Shown here: positions 24,625-32,313 of the stretch, piece after piece | How positions within the stretch are numbered: position 1 is the first letter of the stretch | Layout of the letters: every line of letters begins with the position of its first letter | Virus record (IMG/VR): IMGVR_UViG_3300025326_000139 | Coordinates: 1-32,742 of that record | Strand: one strand, 5' to 3' | Origin: a virus | Length of the DNA: 32,742 bases | Translations under genes and position numbers: made by a program | The notes under the pieces: model-generated | What the model was told of the DNA's origin: nothing | Seen by the model: the letters and a program-made list of their open reading frames with translations, nothing else | Databases searched by the model: none

Positions 24625-24655
24625 AGGGGTATAGGTTAAATTACTTATACCCCTA
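24624..24655 (-). promoter_or_regulatory. Hairpin ending at the HNH start codon
   Basis: On the - strand transcript, TAGGGGTATAAGT pairs with ACCTATACCCCTA over 13 pairs with one G-U, around a six-base loop (AATTTA). The last stem base is the A of the HNH start codon. It could mask initiation from long transcripts, or slow transcription after the capsid gene. No T run follows, so an intrinsic terminator is less likely. Confidence 0.6.
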
Positions 24656-24703
24656 CTTTATCATGTTCTAGAACTTATTACAAGCCCATTCTACCTACCA
24701 AAC

Positions 24704-25630
24704 CTATACACCAGTGCTACCCACCAGACCCACGTAGTCAGGAACGAAGACTTCTTCACGGAAGTTAGCTTGATACAGATAAGTACGGTTGTTTGAATAC
24801 ATCCAATCACGAAGAGCTGTTTCAACTCCTTGACGAATCAAACGAGAAACAGAATGGTTTTTTGAAAGAAGGAACCATGCAGTGTCTGAACCACCAGCAG
24901 TTGCTCCCAAGAAAGGAGAAGTATACACAGTGATACCAAAAGCTGAACGATATACGTTGATGTTGTTGTTTCCTGAATCTGCAATCAATGCTGAGTCAGT
25001 AATTTCACGAGCATGTTTGAAGAGAGCTGAAGGAATAAGCAAGATACTTGCTGTGTTTCCCATGATTACACCTGCTTGATTTCTTTGTTCAGCCAATGAG
25101 ACTAAACCAAGATTCAAAGTTGTTGGAGAAAGTGCTCCAGCAACTAAGTTACTTTGTACTCCACCACCAATAAGTGGGTGAGCTGAGTTAACCAATGAAA
25201 CTCCGTCAGCAGTCAAAGTTGTAGTGAAAGCATCACGAAAAAGATTCATTGCATTATCGTCTTGTGTAACACGAGCCATCTGAGCAAAGTCAGATACAGC
25301 TTTTGACCAAACACCATGCATATTGTCATCAAAGAGATTCTTTGAGATTTCAATACCTTGAGCAAAGTCACCAACTAAAGTTGTTTGTTTGTTAGTAACA
25401 GAAGGAGTTGACATTGGAACAGATTGTACTTCTCCAATTTTTGGGAAAAGACCTGATCCTTTGAAAGTTTCTGTGATGTATGCAGCGTGAGTAGTTTCAA
25501 CTGGACGGAAAAGTTCAGCTGTTCGAGCATCTGCAATACCAGGGAAGGTAGCGTTTGCGTCGAAATTTTGATGGAACACTGCATCAAGTTCCGTTTGCAC
25601 GATGGCAAAATTTTGAGCTTCTGTGAACAT
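24704..25630 (-). CDS. Major capsid protein (HK97-fold type)
   Basis: A 308-residue protein with the order of elements of HK97-like capsids. A helical N-arm comes first (QNFAIVQTELDAVFHQNFD). An E-loop-like part follows, with VPMSTPSVTNKQTTLVGDFAQGI. Then come the long spine helix (DNMHGVWSKAVSDFAQMAR) and a P-domain that includes SLVNSAHPLIGGGVQ. A late ITVYTSPFLG sits next to the C-terminal region with RTYLYQANFREEVFVPDYVGLVG. The length is normal, and it follows a small decoration-like gene and a scaffold-like gene. No protease gene is seen in the window. The protein should form the icosahedral shell. Confidence 0.75.
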   Translation of the reverse strand: MFTEAQNFAIVQTELDAVFHQNFDANATFPGIADARTAELFRPVETTHAAYITETFKGSGLFPKIGEVQSVPMSTPSVTNKQTTLVGDFAQGIEISKNLFDDNMHGVWSKAVSDFAQMARVTQDDNAMNLFRDAFTTTLTADGVSLVNSAHPLIGGGVQSNLVAGALSPTTLNLGLVSLAEQRNQAGVIMGNTASILLIPSALFKHAREITDSALIADSGNNNINVYRSAFGITVYTSPFLGATAGGSDTAWFLLSKNHSVSRLIRQGVETALRDWMYSNNRTYLYQANFREEVFVPDYVGLVGSTGV

Positions 25631-25685
25631 ATTGTAGAATTAAATTTTTAAGTAGCATTTTTTCACAAAGCATTTTTATCTTTAA

Positions 25686-26186
25686 CTAGGCGTTATACGC
25701 AAGAGCTTGACGAAGTGAGAAAGCAACCATACCTGGATATTTCGCAACATCAAGAGGTTCAACTACAAGTCCGTTTACTGCATTATCAGCAGCGAGAACA
25801 GTTTGAACACCAGCCGCTGTAACATCTAAAAGAACACGATCTCCTACAAGAGCATCATATTCGGCTTGAGTGTCCCAAGTAGCCGCAACAAGGGGAGCAG
25901 CCATATAGACAACACCTGGCAAAAGACGCATTACATCTACAGTACCAGCAGCAGCAACAGTATCAGTTGAAGTTGACATTGCAATACCTGCAAGAAAATC
26001 AGTAGCAACAACAGGCAAAGTATTTGAGTTAGCTGTCCAAACTTTTACTACAGCAGCACCAAGATCTTTGAGAACAAGTTCACCTGCTTTAATTGAAGCG
26101 ACTGCTCCAGATGCAACAGCAAACTTTTCCACCGATCCACTACCAAATGGACCTTCACGAAGGATTTGTATATCTCCAAGAGCCAT
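25686..26186 (-). CDS. Head decoration-like protein
   Basis: A 166-residue, Ala/Val-rich beta protein with KFAVASGAVASIKAGELVL near the N-terminus and repeated short strands (VVATDFLAGIAMSTSTDTV, VDVMRLLPGVVYMAA). Small beta proteins just before the capsid gene are often cement or decoration proteins that sit on the outside of the shell. The family is not certain, and no Cys is present. It lies 19 bases after the scaffold gene. An alternative is a small head-completion protein. Confidence 0.55.
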   Translation of the reverse strand: MALGDIQILREGPFGSGSVEKFAVASGAVASIKAGELVLKDLGAAVVKVWTANSNTLPVVATDFLAGIAMSTSTDTVAAAGTVDVMRLLPGVVYMAAPLVAATWDTQAEYDALVGDRVLLDVTAAGVQTVLAADNAVNGLVVEPLDVAKYPGMVAFSLRQALAYNA

Positions 26187-26205
26187 AAAATTAAAATTAG
26201 ATTAT

Positions 26206-26730
26206 TTAACGCTTATTCTTCAACATATTCGCTTTAACTCTTTCTGGGTCAAGATTACGCTTTTTGAAATACTCAAGTTGTTCTTTCGTAAAGAAAGTAT
26301 CGTTTACTTCTTGAGTTTCATTATGTGTACCTTGACTAGAATTTGTTATTTGTGAACGTGTCTGAAGAGATAGTTTTAGCTCTCTATTTTCTTTAAGAGC
26401 TTGTTCGATGATAGCTTCACGAGCTTTAGCATTTCTAGCCTCTTGAGTTTCAAGTAACTTTTCTTGTACCTTACGCTCAATGAGACTTTCCATGTCCTCA
26501 GCTTCTTCAAGAGGTTCATCATCAAAGACCTTACCTTTAGCTTTAAGAAGACCCCGTCGGTAGTTTTCTTTTTCAGCTTCAATACGCTTATTCTCCGCAA
26601 GGAGAGCCTCGTATTCGGCGGCAAAATCCACCTCTTGACTTTGTTCCTGTGGAGCCTCAGAAACTTGTTCAACTCCAGGAGCAGGTGCTGCCGTCTGCTC
26701 GGTTTCAACAGCTTTGATGTCTTCTGACAT
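26206..26730 (-). CDS. Capsid assembly scaffold-like protein
   Basis: A 174-residue, highly charged protein. The N-terminus is acidic and Glu/Ala/Pro rich (VETEQTAAPAPGVEQVSE), followed by a long coiled coil from about 40 to 130 (with AAEYEALLAENKRIEAEKENY and EEAEDMESLIERKVQEKLLE). The C-terminus is basic with KRNLDPERVKANMLKNK. This is the usual composition of phage scaffolds: a disordered acidic start, a coiled coil, and a basic tail that binds the coat protein. Order before the decoration and capsid genes supports it. Confidence 0.7.
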   Translation of the reverse strand: MSEDIKAVETEQTAAPAPGVEQVSEAPQEQSQEVDFAAEYEALLAENKRIEAEKENYRRGLLKAKGKVFDDEPLEEAEDMESLIERKVQEKLLETQEARNAKAREAIIEQALKENRELKLSLQTRSQITNSSQGTHNETQEVNDTFFTKEQLEYFKKRNLDPERVKANMLKNKR

Positions 26731-26786
26731 AATAATTTATTTTAAAACGCTTACGGCTGTGCGTTCCCCGCTAATCTAAGTAATTA

Positions 26787-26839
26787 GGTGTGAGGTATTG
26801 TGAGAAATGCTTTAAGAAAACTCACGCCACGCCCACACC
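26787..26839 (-). promoter_or_regulatory. Imperfect hairpin between a small gene and the scaffold gene
   Basis: GGTGTG (26787-26792) pairs with CACACC (26834-26839), and GTGAG (26800-26804) pairs with CTCAC (26821-26825), with internal loops of seven and eight bases and a 16-base terminal loop. It starts eight bases after the stop of the 26847 gene on the - strand and opens a 116-base gap, the largest in this part of the late cassette. It could be a processing or attenuation element in front of the capsid genes. Confidence 0.4.
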
Positions 26840-26846
26840 CAAGCAC

Positions 26847-27182
26847 CTATTTCTTGGATTTATATTTATCAAATATATCTGCTATATTCTTCTGAATTGA
26901 AAGGTTAAACAACATCATCTTACCGCTCTTCATATCATCAAAGCTCTCACTCTTTTCAAACATTACTTCGTATGCTTTCTTTTTAAGAGTCTCTTGAAAT
27001 ATATTCCAGATCTTTGTATTGAGTAGAAATGCCACCTCTGCCTTTACTGAATTTATTTCCTGTTCTGTCATCAATACACCATTCAAAAGTAGTTGTCCTG
27101 CTTTACTTATAGTTAAAACTTCTTTTTCATCAATTGTTGGTAACTTTTCGTTTTTTTGTTTTTTCAGCATTTTTTTTTGCAT
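26847..27182 (-). CDS. Hypothetical protein
   Basis: A 111-residue, Lys-rich protein. Visible pieces are a basic start (KKMLKKQKNEK), a short strand region (EVLTISKAGQLLLNGVLMTE), and a helical second half ending KYKSKK. A second ATG four codons downstream (residue 5) could be the real start. It belongs to a trio of small helical genes between portal and scaffold. Their functions are not known; such genes often encode head-assembly helpers. Confidence 0.6.
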   Translation of the reverse strand: MQKKMLKKQKNEKLPTIDEKEVLTISKAGQLLLNGVLMTEQEINSVKAEVAFLLNTKIWNIFQETLKKKAYEVMFEKSESFDDMKSGKMMLFNLSIQKNIADIFDKYKSKK

Positions 27183-27186
27183 AATA

Positions 27187-27603
27187 TTATAGAAAGTCTG
27201 ACTTAAGAGAAGAAAGAGGTCGCTTTGTAATTTCTTCTCTTAGAAACCCATCAATTGCATTCTGCATCCCTTCAATCATATTCAGAGCATTGTGCAACTT
27301 TTCTTGAGAAAACATCTCTAGTGCTTTTGTAAACCTTTCAACATTCTCACCGTCTTTATCCAGCATTGAAAACAAATTCATTTCTTCGACAGTTTGTTTG
27401 GTCAACTGATTATTGAAAGCCTGTCTTAAACCCACTGATAAAGTCTGGCAAAACACCTTTGCGTCGTCTATACTTTTAGAGTTGTCCAGTAACATTGGAT
27501 AAAACTCATCTTTTACTCGTTGTCTCATTCTCTTTGTTTCTTCCATTTGGATAGATTCTTTGACTAACTGTTCTTTTGTCTTCTCTTCTCTTTTTGTTTT
27601 CAT
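27187..27603 (-). CDS. Hypothetical helical protein
   Basis: A 138-residue, charged, all-helical protein (EEKTKEQLVKESIQMEETKRM; VERFTKALEMFSQEKLHNAL) with many Met. Its ATG overlaps the stop of the previous gene by four bases, which indicates translational coupling. A coiled-coil or packaging-accessory role is possible. No family recognised. Confidence 0.6.
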   Translation of the reverse strand: MKTKREEKTKEQLVKESIQMEETKRMRQRVKDEFYPMLLDNSKSIDDAKVFCQTLSVGLRQAFNNQLTKQTVEEMNLFSMLDKDGENVERFTKALEMFSQEKLHNALNMIEGMQNAIDGFLREEITKRPLSSLKSDFL

Positions 27604-27920
27604 AGCATTTTGTGTTTAGGTTTTCTACCACGTTTCTTTGGAACCTTTGGTTCGTCTTCTTGTTCTTCTTTGTCTAGAGACTCAAGTAATTCTATAAATA
27701 ATTCTCTGAAGTCTTCGTTTGTACTCATTAAATGTCCTTGAAGACTTTGGATGTTTAGAGCGGATAGGTCTTCGTTTGTATACCCGTCTGTAACCACTAC
27801 CCCACCAGAAACATGTGTGTACCCCGAACGTTTTATATGGAATAGACTTACCAGTTTTTGTTTGACCTCTGAGGGTAGACAGAGCCAATCAAAAGTATTC
27901 ATTTGTTTGAACATAAGCAT
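27600..27920 (-). CDS. Hypothetical protein with basic C-terminal tail
   Basis: A 106-residue protein starting FKQMNTFDWLCLPSEVKQKL with an aromatic-rich helix, then a strand part (GYTHVSGGVVVTDGY), an acidic helix and a basic tail with KVPKKRGRKPKHK that resembles an AT-hook core (RGRK). The tail might touch nucleic acid. It lies 11 bases after the portal gene. Three possible ATG starts sit within the first seven codons. No family known. Confidence 0.55.
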   Translation of the reverse strand: MLMFKQMNTFDWLCLPSEVKQKLVSLFHIKRSGYTHVSGGVVVTDGYTNEDLSALNIQSLQGHLMSTNEDFRELFIELLESLDKEEQEDEPKVPKKRGRKPKHKML

Positions 27921-27931
27921 TTTTTTAATTA

Positions 27932-29941
27932 CTACACCGTTGTACTAGACATTGGTGCTTGACTAAGTTGATTCATTGAACTCATTGCTTCGAGCGGACT
28001 ACCGCCGTTTTGGACTCCTTGAGAAGCCATCTGTAACATATCCATACCACCCTCTTTTTTCATAAACTTATCTGGATCTTTTTTAGTTGTAGGACTTGTT
28101 GCAAATAGTAGGTCTCGTGTTATTGTTTCTTGATTTGATAAAGGATTTTGTATCGCTCTGTCATATGTCTCAAGTGCATAAGCTCTCTCAAGATCTTCAC
28201 TCATCGGATTAAGTACATCAGGAGTTATAGCAAGATAATACTTTAGATTTCTGAATAACTCAGGATTTACTTTGTAAAGTTCTTCTTCCCCATCTTCACC
28301 ACCTTGTTCTGATAACACTTGATAACTCATTTCCATTTCTTGATCCTCGCTTACTGGCTCTGAAGGTAGACTGTTATCAAACTTCACCCGTCTAATCTTT
28401 GACTTACCATGGCTTTTCTTTTCTCCCATAAAGAAAGTCTTATATACGAGTTCTGGATTATCAGTTAGTCTATCCACATCTGCAATTGTAAGGTATTGAA
28501 GAATATCTCCCATTCGTAACTTTCCAAACTGTTTAACGTGGTCTGAGATCATCTTTATAAAGAGACCAAGAACTGTAGCAGCATTTTGTTCAAGACGTGA
28601 AATCTCATATGCTGTTTGAGACCCTGCATTTGCCTGGCCTGACTGTAACGGATCTTCCGAGCTTGCATTAATACTTTCGTCCACCTTAAACATCGTGTCC
28701 ATTCCTGCCCTAAGATTCGTAGAAAGATTAATAGCTCTTAGATCAGCGTCCTTATCACTCAAAGTTGTAACAGCTCCTGGAACGATTACATCTGATCCAA
28801 TAATTTCTCCACCAACATTGATCATCGGAGGCATCAAATTGAGATAAGTACCATCAATGATCATTGGGTAAAGAGTATTGATAATATCAGCATCGGGTCC
28901 AAGCTTGAAAGCAAGAGACTTATAATAAAAACACTTATTATTGATGATTTCATACCCAAATTTATCAAATGGATAAAGTTTATCATTACGTGGATTCGGA
29001 TTATCGTGATCTGTTAGCATCACCCCATTTACAATGATTATCTTCAGGTCAAGTCCTCTATTCCAGTAGATTACTTCTTCACCTTCCTCTTGACGCATGT
29101 TTGGATCATAGACTTGGTAGAAAGATTGATTTGCATCGTTATAAATCTGCTGTACACCCGGACGAACATATTTGAAGTTCTCATATTTATGGGCATACTT
29201 CGACTCTAAAAGAGAGTAAGACTGTACACGTCTCCAAATGAGCCACCCTTGCTTTTGAAGATCTGCTTCAAAGAAGTTCTCAATATAAAACTCATTCACG
29301 GGTACAACAATGTTCTGAAAACCTGAAAGAGTTTCATCTAGTTCAATCTCTTCTTTCCACTTCCCAGTCTCATCCTTATCTCTTTTTACTTTTCTGAATG
29401 CTTCAGCGTATTCTGTGTATCCAATAGAAGCTGGAGAAAACAAAGCTGTAATAGTTCGATACAGTGAATGATTTGTATAATTTGATTGATCCGCAGCCCA
29501 CTCATTCAAATCTTCCATTACCTTAGCCGCATCTGTCTGAACCTGACTTTGATTGTTATATGCAAATACTTTTGGAAAGATGAGACGAGCGGTTGCATGA
29601 GCAGCAATTGAAATACATTTATTCCTTACCACAGGACGCATAGCACGACTCTTCCAGCTGTTTATTTCATCAGCCACAGGAGCATCACCATTATTTGGCT
29701 GATACGTATTGAAAGCCATTTGATCAATCTGATCTCTTTGAATAACAGACATGTCATTGAATTCAACACGAGGTTTTTGCATTGTCGTATCCCCAAGAGC
29801 AAAATGCTTCAAAATCATCTCATATATAGGCTTTACTTCATCTGAAATACTATAATTAGATGTTTCATAAGGAATAGAACCAGACGGTCCTAGCTTTGAA
29901 ACAGCATTTATAAATTCTTCTCTAGTTTTTAAAATTGACAT
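27932..29941 (-). CDS. Portal protein
   Basis: A 669-residue protein directly after the terminase large gene (three bases between). It has a helical, Asp/Gln-rich start and a central part typical of portals: NPRNDKLYPFDKFGYEII, SLAFKLGPDADIINTLYPM and the later SGQANAGSQTAYEISRLEQN with AATVLGLFIKMISDHVKQFG, the long stem helices. The C-terminal end is rich in Met and Gln and probably flexible (GMDMLQMASQGVQ). Portals form the dodecameric ring through which DNA is packaged. Length and order fit; the exact family is not decided. Confidence 0.8.
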   Translation of the reverse strand: MSILKTREEFINAVSKLGPSGSIPYETSNYSISDEVKPIYEMILKHFALGDTTMQKPRVEFNDMSVIQRDQIDQMAFNTYQPNNGDAPVADEINSWKSRAMRPVVRNKCISIAAHATARLIFPKVFAYNNQSQVQTDAAKVMEDLNEWAADQSNYTNHSLYRTITALFSPASIGYTEYAEAFRKVKRDKDETGKWKEEIELDETLSGFQNIVVPVNEFYIENFFEADLQKQGWLIWRRVQSYSLLESKYAHKYENFKYVRPGVQQIYNDANQSFYQVYDPNMRQEEGEEVIYWNRGLDLKIIIVNGVMLTDHDNPNPRNDKLYPFDKFGYEIINNKCFYYKSLAFKLGPDADIINTLYPMIIDGTYLNLMPPMINVGGEIIGSDVIVPGAVTTLSDKDADLRAINLSTNLRAGMDTMFKVDESINASSEDPLQSGQANAGSQTAYEISRLEQNAATVLGLFIKMISDHVKQFGKLRMGDILQYLTIADVDRLTDNPELVYKTFFMGEKKSHGKSKIRRVKFDNSLPSEPVSEDQEMEMSYQVLSEQGGEDGEEELYKVNPELFRNLKYYLAITPDVLNPMSEDLERAYALETYDRAIQNPLSNQETITRDLLFATSPTTKKDPDKFMKKEGGMDMLQMASQGVQNGGSPLEAMSSMNQLSQAPMSSTTV

Positions 29942-29944
29942 AAC

Positions 29945-31303
29945 TTATCTTCTTAATCCTGTGGGGTAATATTGTTTAGCTTTTTGATTTTGCGAAGGTT
30001 TTAAATCAAACCATACTCTCATCATTAAACTATCAGCTCGATCTGGAGACCTACCAAGAATTTCCTTCATTTCATCTTTTGTGATAATCTTTAATTTTTG
30101 TTCTTTATCAGAATCTCTTGTTTTTATCACCTCAAGTTCTTCAATGGTTAAATCTTGCTCAGCAATTGAAATATTCTCTAACCTTATTTTATGATTATTC
30201 ACCTTTTCAGAAAATATGTAGTAACATTGGGCTTTTAAATGTTGATAATTCTCTGGTTGATGTGTAATTGGATTTTCTAATGGAGTTGAATTATTTACAA
30301 AACCTTTTATACCCCTTATACCATCTACTACGCCACCACCAACACCATCTTCATCGACAATAGCATGCGAATATGGTATTTCTTCTTTCTCTAATAACTC
30401 TTTTATTTTACTATTCGTGACATCTATTCCTTGCCCTTCATAGATAATTGTTTTATAGCATTTCCATCCCTCCCACAAACGTATTATTGTCTTATCTTGT
30501 CCAAATCTAGCAATATCTGCGGTTAAATACTTTTCTTTACTTTCCTCTACTGTGTTAGTAAATATATCTGTTAAAGCATCATAATTCATCAAGCAGGTTG
30601 GATCGTCGTCGTATTCCCAATTCCCCAACATCAACCGCTCTTTCATTTGTTTGTCTTTAATTTGTTGTAGTTGTTTACCGTAATCTTCTGCTGTAAACGG
30701 ATTATCTGAATAGAGTGATTGTATAAAAGCAATGTTCTCTGATAACTGTCCAGCTCTGAAAGGTTTATAGAATGTGTTATACGTCCAGTTTTTCTTTGGA
30801 TTGCCAGTAATTGCAAGTGTTGGTCTGATCCCTAACTCTTTGTTTAAGTGTCTTCCTATACGAGACTTTAAAACCTCAAAGGCTAGACTATGTATTTCTC
30901 CTGCCTCTTCCAACGCACCATCCGTATATTCAGTTGATCCGAAACGTTCGTACAATGGATCAGATGGAAGAAACTTTAAATCTAATAAATCAATTCTACT
31001 TCCATTTTTAAACTCTATATAATTATACTGTCCGTTTAACTTCCAATCGTCAAAAGGAATATTATGAAATTTACAAACTTTATTCCAAGTTATAAATGTT
31101 GATTGCATTAAACGTTTCAACTCTTCACGCCCTATGAATGATCTATAACCTGGGTAAAAATATGAATTTACTAACCGTGTCTCACATAACCACCAACTCT
31201 TTCCTCCACCAGCTCCACCACCTAAAAATATTATATCTTTAGTCTTCAGAGCTTCCCATGCCTCATGTTGTTTTTTTGTCGGTTGAATCGTTGGGGTTAA
31301 CAT
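29945..31303 (-). CDS. terL: Terminase large subunit
   Basis: A 452-residue protein with an ATPase and a nuclease domain. Walker A is FLGGGAGGGKS (28-36, Lys35), and the Walker B/catalytic acid region is DGALEEAGE (128-136). A motif III-like ITGNP lies near 165-168. The RNase H-like nuclease acids are Asp263 (LTADIARFG), Asp317 (AIVDEDG) and Asp424 (DRADSLMM). It drives DNA into the prohead and cuts the concatemer. The length is normal. It overlaps the small subunit by 41 bases, which is longer than usual. A later start would remove conserved sequence near the Walker A, so I keep ATG 31303. Confidence 0.92.
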   Translation of the reverse strand: MLTPTIQPTKKQHEAWEALKTKDIIFLGGGAGGGKSWWLCETRLVNSYFYPGYRSFIGREELKRLMQSTFITWNKVCKFHNIPFDDWKLNGQYNYIEFKNGSRIDLLDLKFLPSDPLYERFGSTEYTDGALEEAGEIHSLAFEVLKSRIGRHLNKELGIRPTLAITGNPKKNWTYNTFYKPFRAGQLSENIAFIQSLYSDNPFTAEDYGKQLQQIKDKQMKERLMLGNWEYDDDPTCLMNYDALTDIFTNTVEESKEKYLTADIARFGQDKTIIRLWEGWKCYKTIIYEGQGIDVTNSKIKELLEKEEIPYSHAIVDEDGVGGGVVDGIRGIKGFVNNSTPLENPITHQPENYQHLKAQCYYIFSEKVNNHKIRLENISIAEQDLTIEELEVIKTRDSDKEQKLKIITKDEMKEILGRSPDRADSLMMRVWFDLKPSQNQKAKQYYPTGLRR

Positions 31304-31679
31304 AGTTGAAACCTATAATCCTCTCTCCTTGACTCGTATGGTCAATTTCTTGTTTTCTTGAATAGTTTGTTTTATCCAGTGTTTCTTTTACAAACTTACT
31401 CATGTCAGCAACTGTTCTGACAAAGTCCTTATCACTAACTGGTAGTTGTAAAATGTCATCTATATTCTTATCAGCAAGCATTAGTTTTCTATCTCTTTTC
31501 CATCCTTCGACAAGGTCAGCAAGATTCAAATAATTATCTGAATGCCAAACATAAAGTGTACCCTCATTTATTTCGCTATGCTTAGCAATATCTTTCAGAG
31601 TTCTACCTTCAAGAATACCCTGCTTTATTTGTTTAAGGACTTCACCTGTAAGTTCTGTTGGTCGTCCTGCTTCTCCCAT
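31263..31679 (-). CDS. terS: Terminase small subunit
   Basis: A 138-residue protein with an N-terminal helix-turn-helix-like part: GRPTELTGEVLKQIKQGILE, then GRTLKDIAKHSEINEGTLYVW (about 25-46), the usual opening of phage terminase small subunits. The second half is helical (DFVRTVADMSKFVKETL) and would form the oligomer core, with a loose C-terminus. It recognises viral DNA and hands it to the large subunit. The gene ends 41 bases inside the large-subunit gene in another frame. It is preceded by a hairpin (31693-31718). Confidence 0.85.
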   Translation of the reverse strand: MGEAGRPTELTGEVLKQIKQGILEGRTLKDIAKHSEINEGTLYVWHSDNYLNLADLVEGWKRDRKLMLADKNIDDILQLPVSDKDFVRTVADMSKFVKETLDKTNYSRKQEIDHTSQGERIIGFNYVNPNDSTDKKTT

Positions 31680-31692
31680 AAAAAATTCTTAT

Positions 31693-31718
31693 CGTTATGC
31701 CCCATCTAAGGCACAACG
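31693..31718 (-). promoter_or_regulatory. Hairpin upstream of the terminase small subunit
   Basis: On the - strand, CGTTGTGCC pairs with GGCATAACG over nine pairs with one G-U, with an eight-base loop. Six T follow seven bases later and run into the ATG. It may be a weak terminator after the gene at 31729, or a leader structure of terminase. Confidence 0.4.
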
Positions 31719-31728
31719 GAATAATTCT

Positions 31729-32019
31729 TTACGCTGGTTGTTCTTCGATAATAGGTTCAACCAATACTTCTTCTACCTTTGGTTCTTCAATAGATTCTAC
31801 TGGAGCGTCAACGATCGCTTCAATTACTTTTTCTTCTTCCATAGGTTTGATAACTTTAACTTCAGATACATCTGAAAGTGATTGAATTTTAACTGTATTT
31901 TCTTTTTCTCCGAATACTGTAACAACAAGATAGTTACCAGATAGTTGAACACCATTTTGATCTAAAACACTATTCATTTTTGTTTCTTTACCTTGGATGT
32001 CTTTAATAACTATATTCAT
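31729..32019 (-). CDS. Hypothetical protein with acidic Pro/Glu/Val-rich tail
   Basis: A 96-residue protein. The first 55 residues have strands (NIVIKDIQGKE; NYLVVTVFGEKENTVKIQ). From about 58 to the end it is acidic with repeated Glu, Val and Pro (EEEKVIEAIVDAPVESIEEP), likely disordered. No family known. It sits just before terminase, where small accessory genes are common. Confidence 0.55.
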   Translation of the reverse strand: MNIVIKDIQGKETKMNSVLDQNGVQLSGNYLVVTVFGEKENTVKIQSLSDVSEVKVIKPMEEEKVIEAIVDAPVESIEEPKVEEVLVEPIIEEQPA

Positions 32020-32022
32020 AGA

Positions 32023-32133
32023 TTATTTTCTTTTTTGACTATTAAGTGATTCTGAAAGTTCAGAAGCAAGTTTTTTACCTTTACTCTTTTCTTGAGTAAT
32101 TTTACCAACCTTTATACGTTTTTCTCCCGACAT
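32023..32133 (-). CDS. Small basic protein
   Basis: A 36-residue, Lys-rich frame (KRIKVGKITQEKSKGKK, then a short helix) filling the space between two genes, with a leader of AAATAAT before the ATG, like its neighbours. It ends three bases before the start of the 31729 gene. Too short to assign; the tight packing is the main support. Confidence 0.45.
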   Translation of the reverse strand: MSGEKRIKVGKITQEKSKGKKLASELSESLNSQKRK

Positions 32134-32134
32134 A

Positions 32135-32308
32135 TTATTTCTTTTTAAATGAGTTAGCCTTCATTAAAAGATCACCTGGCATAACTGAACCTTTAATATG
32201 CAGTTTATCTTTTAATTGAGAAACCTTTTTCTCCATAGTTTTTACCATTGGAGATTTAATTACTTTTTGTACTACTGGTTTTATAGCACTTTGAATTACT
32301 TTCTTCAT
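32135..32308 (-). CDS. Small basic helical protein
   Basis: A 57-residue, Lys/Val-rich protein with an amphipathic helix (KKVIQSAIKPVVQKVIKS) and a basic end (KANSFKKK). ATG 32308 lies five bases after the preceding stop with an AAAT leader; an upstream ATG at 32338 would overlap the previous gene. The amphipathic helix could touch membrane or DNA. No known family. Confidence 0.5.
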   Translation of the reverse strand: MKKVIQSAIKPVVQKVIKSPMVKTMEKKVSQLKDKLHIKGSVMPGDLLMKANSFKKK

Positions 32309-32313
32309 ATATT

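Noticed and set aside
24665-24674. Perfect palindrome GTTCTAGAAC after the capsid gene
   Set aside because: It is short and lacks a partner site or T run; it could be chance.
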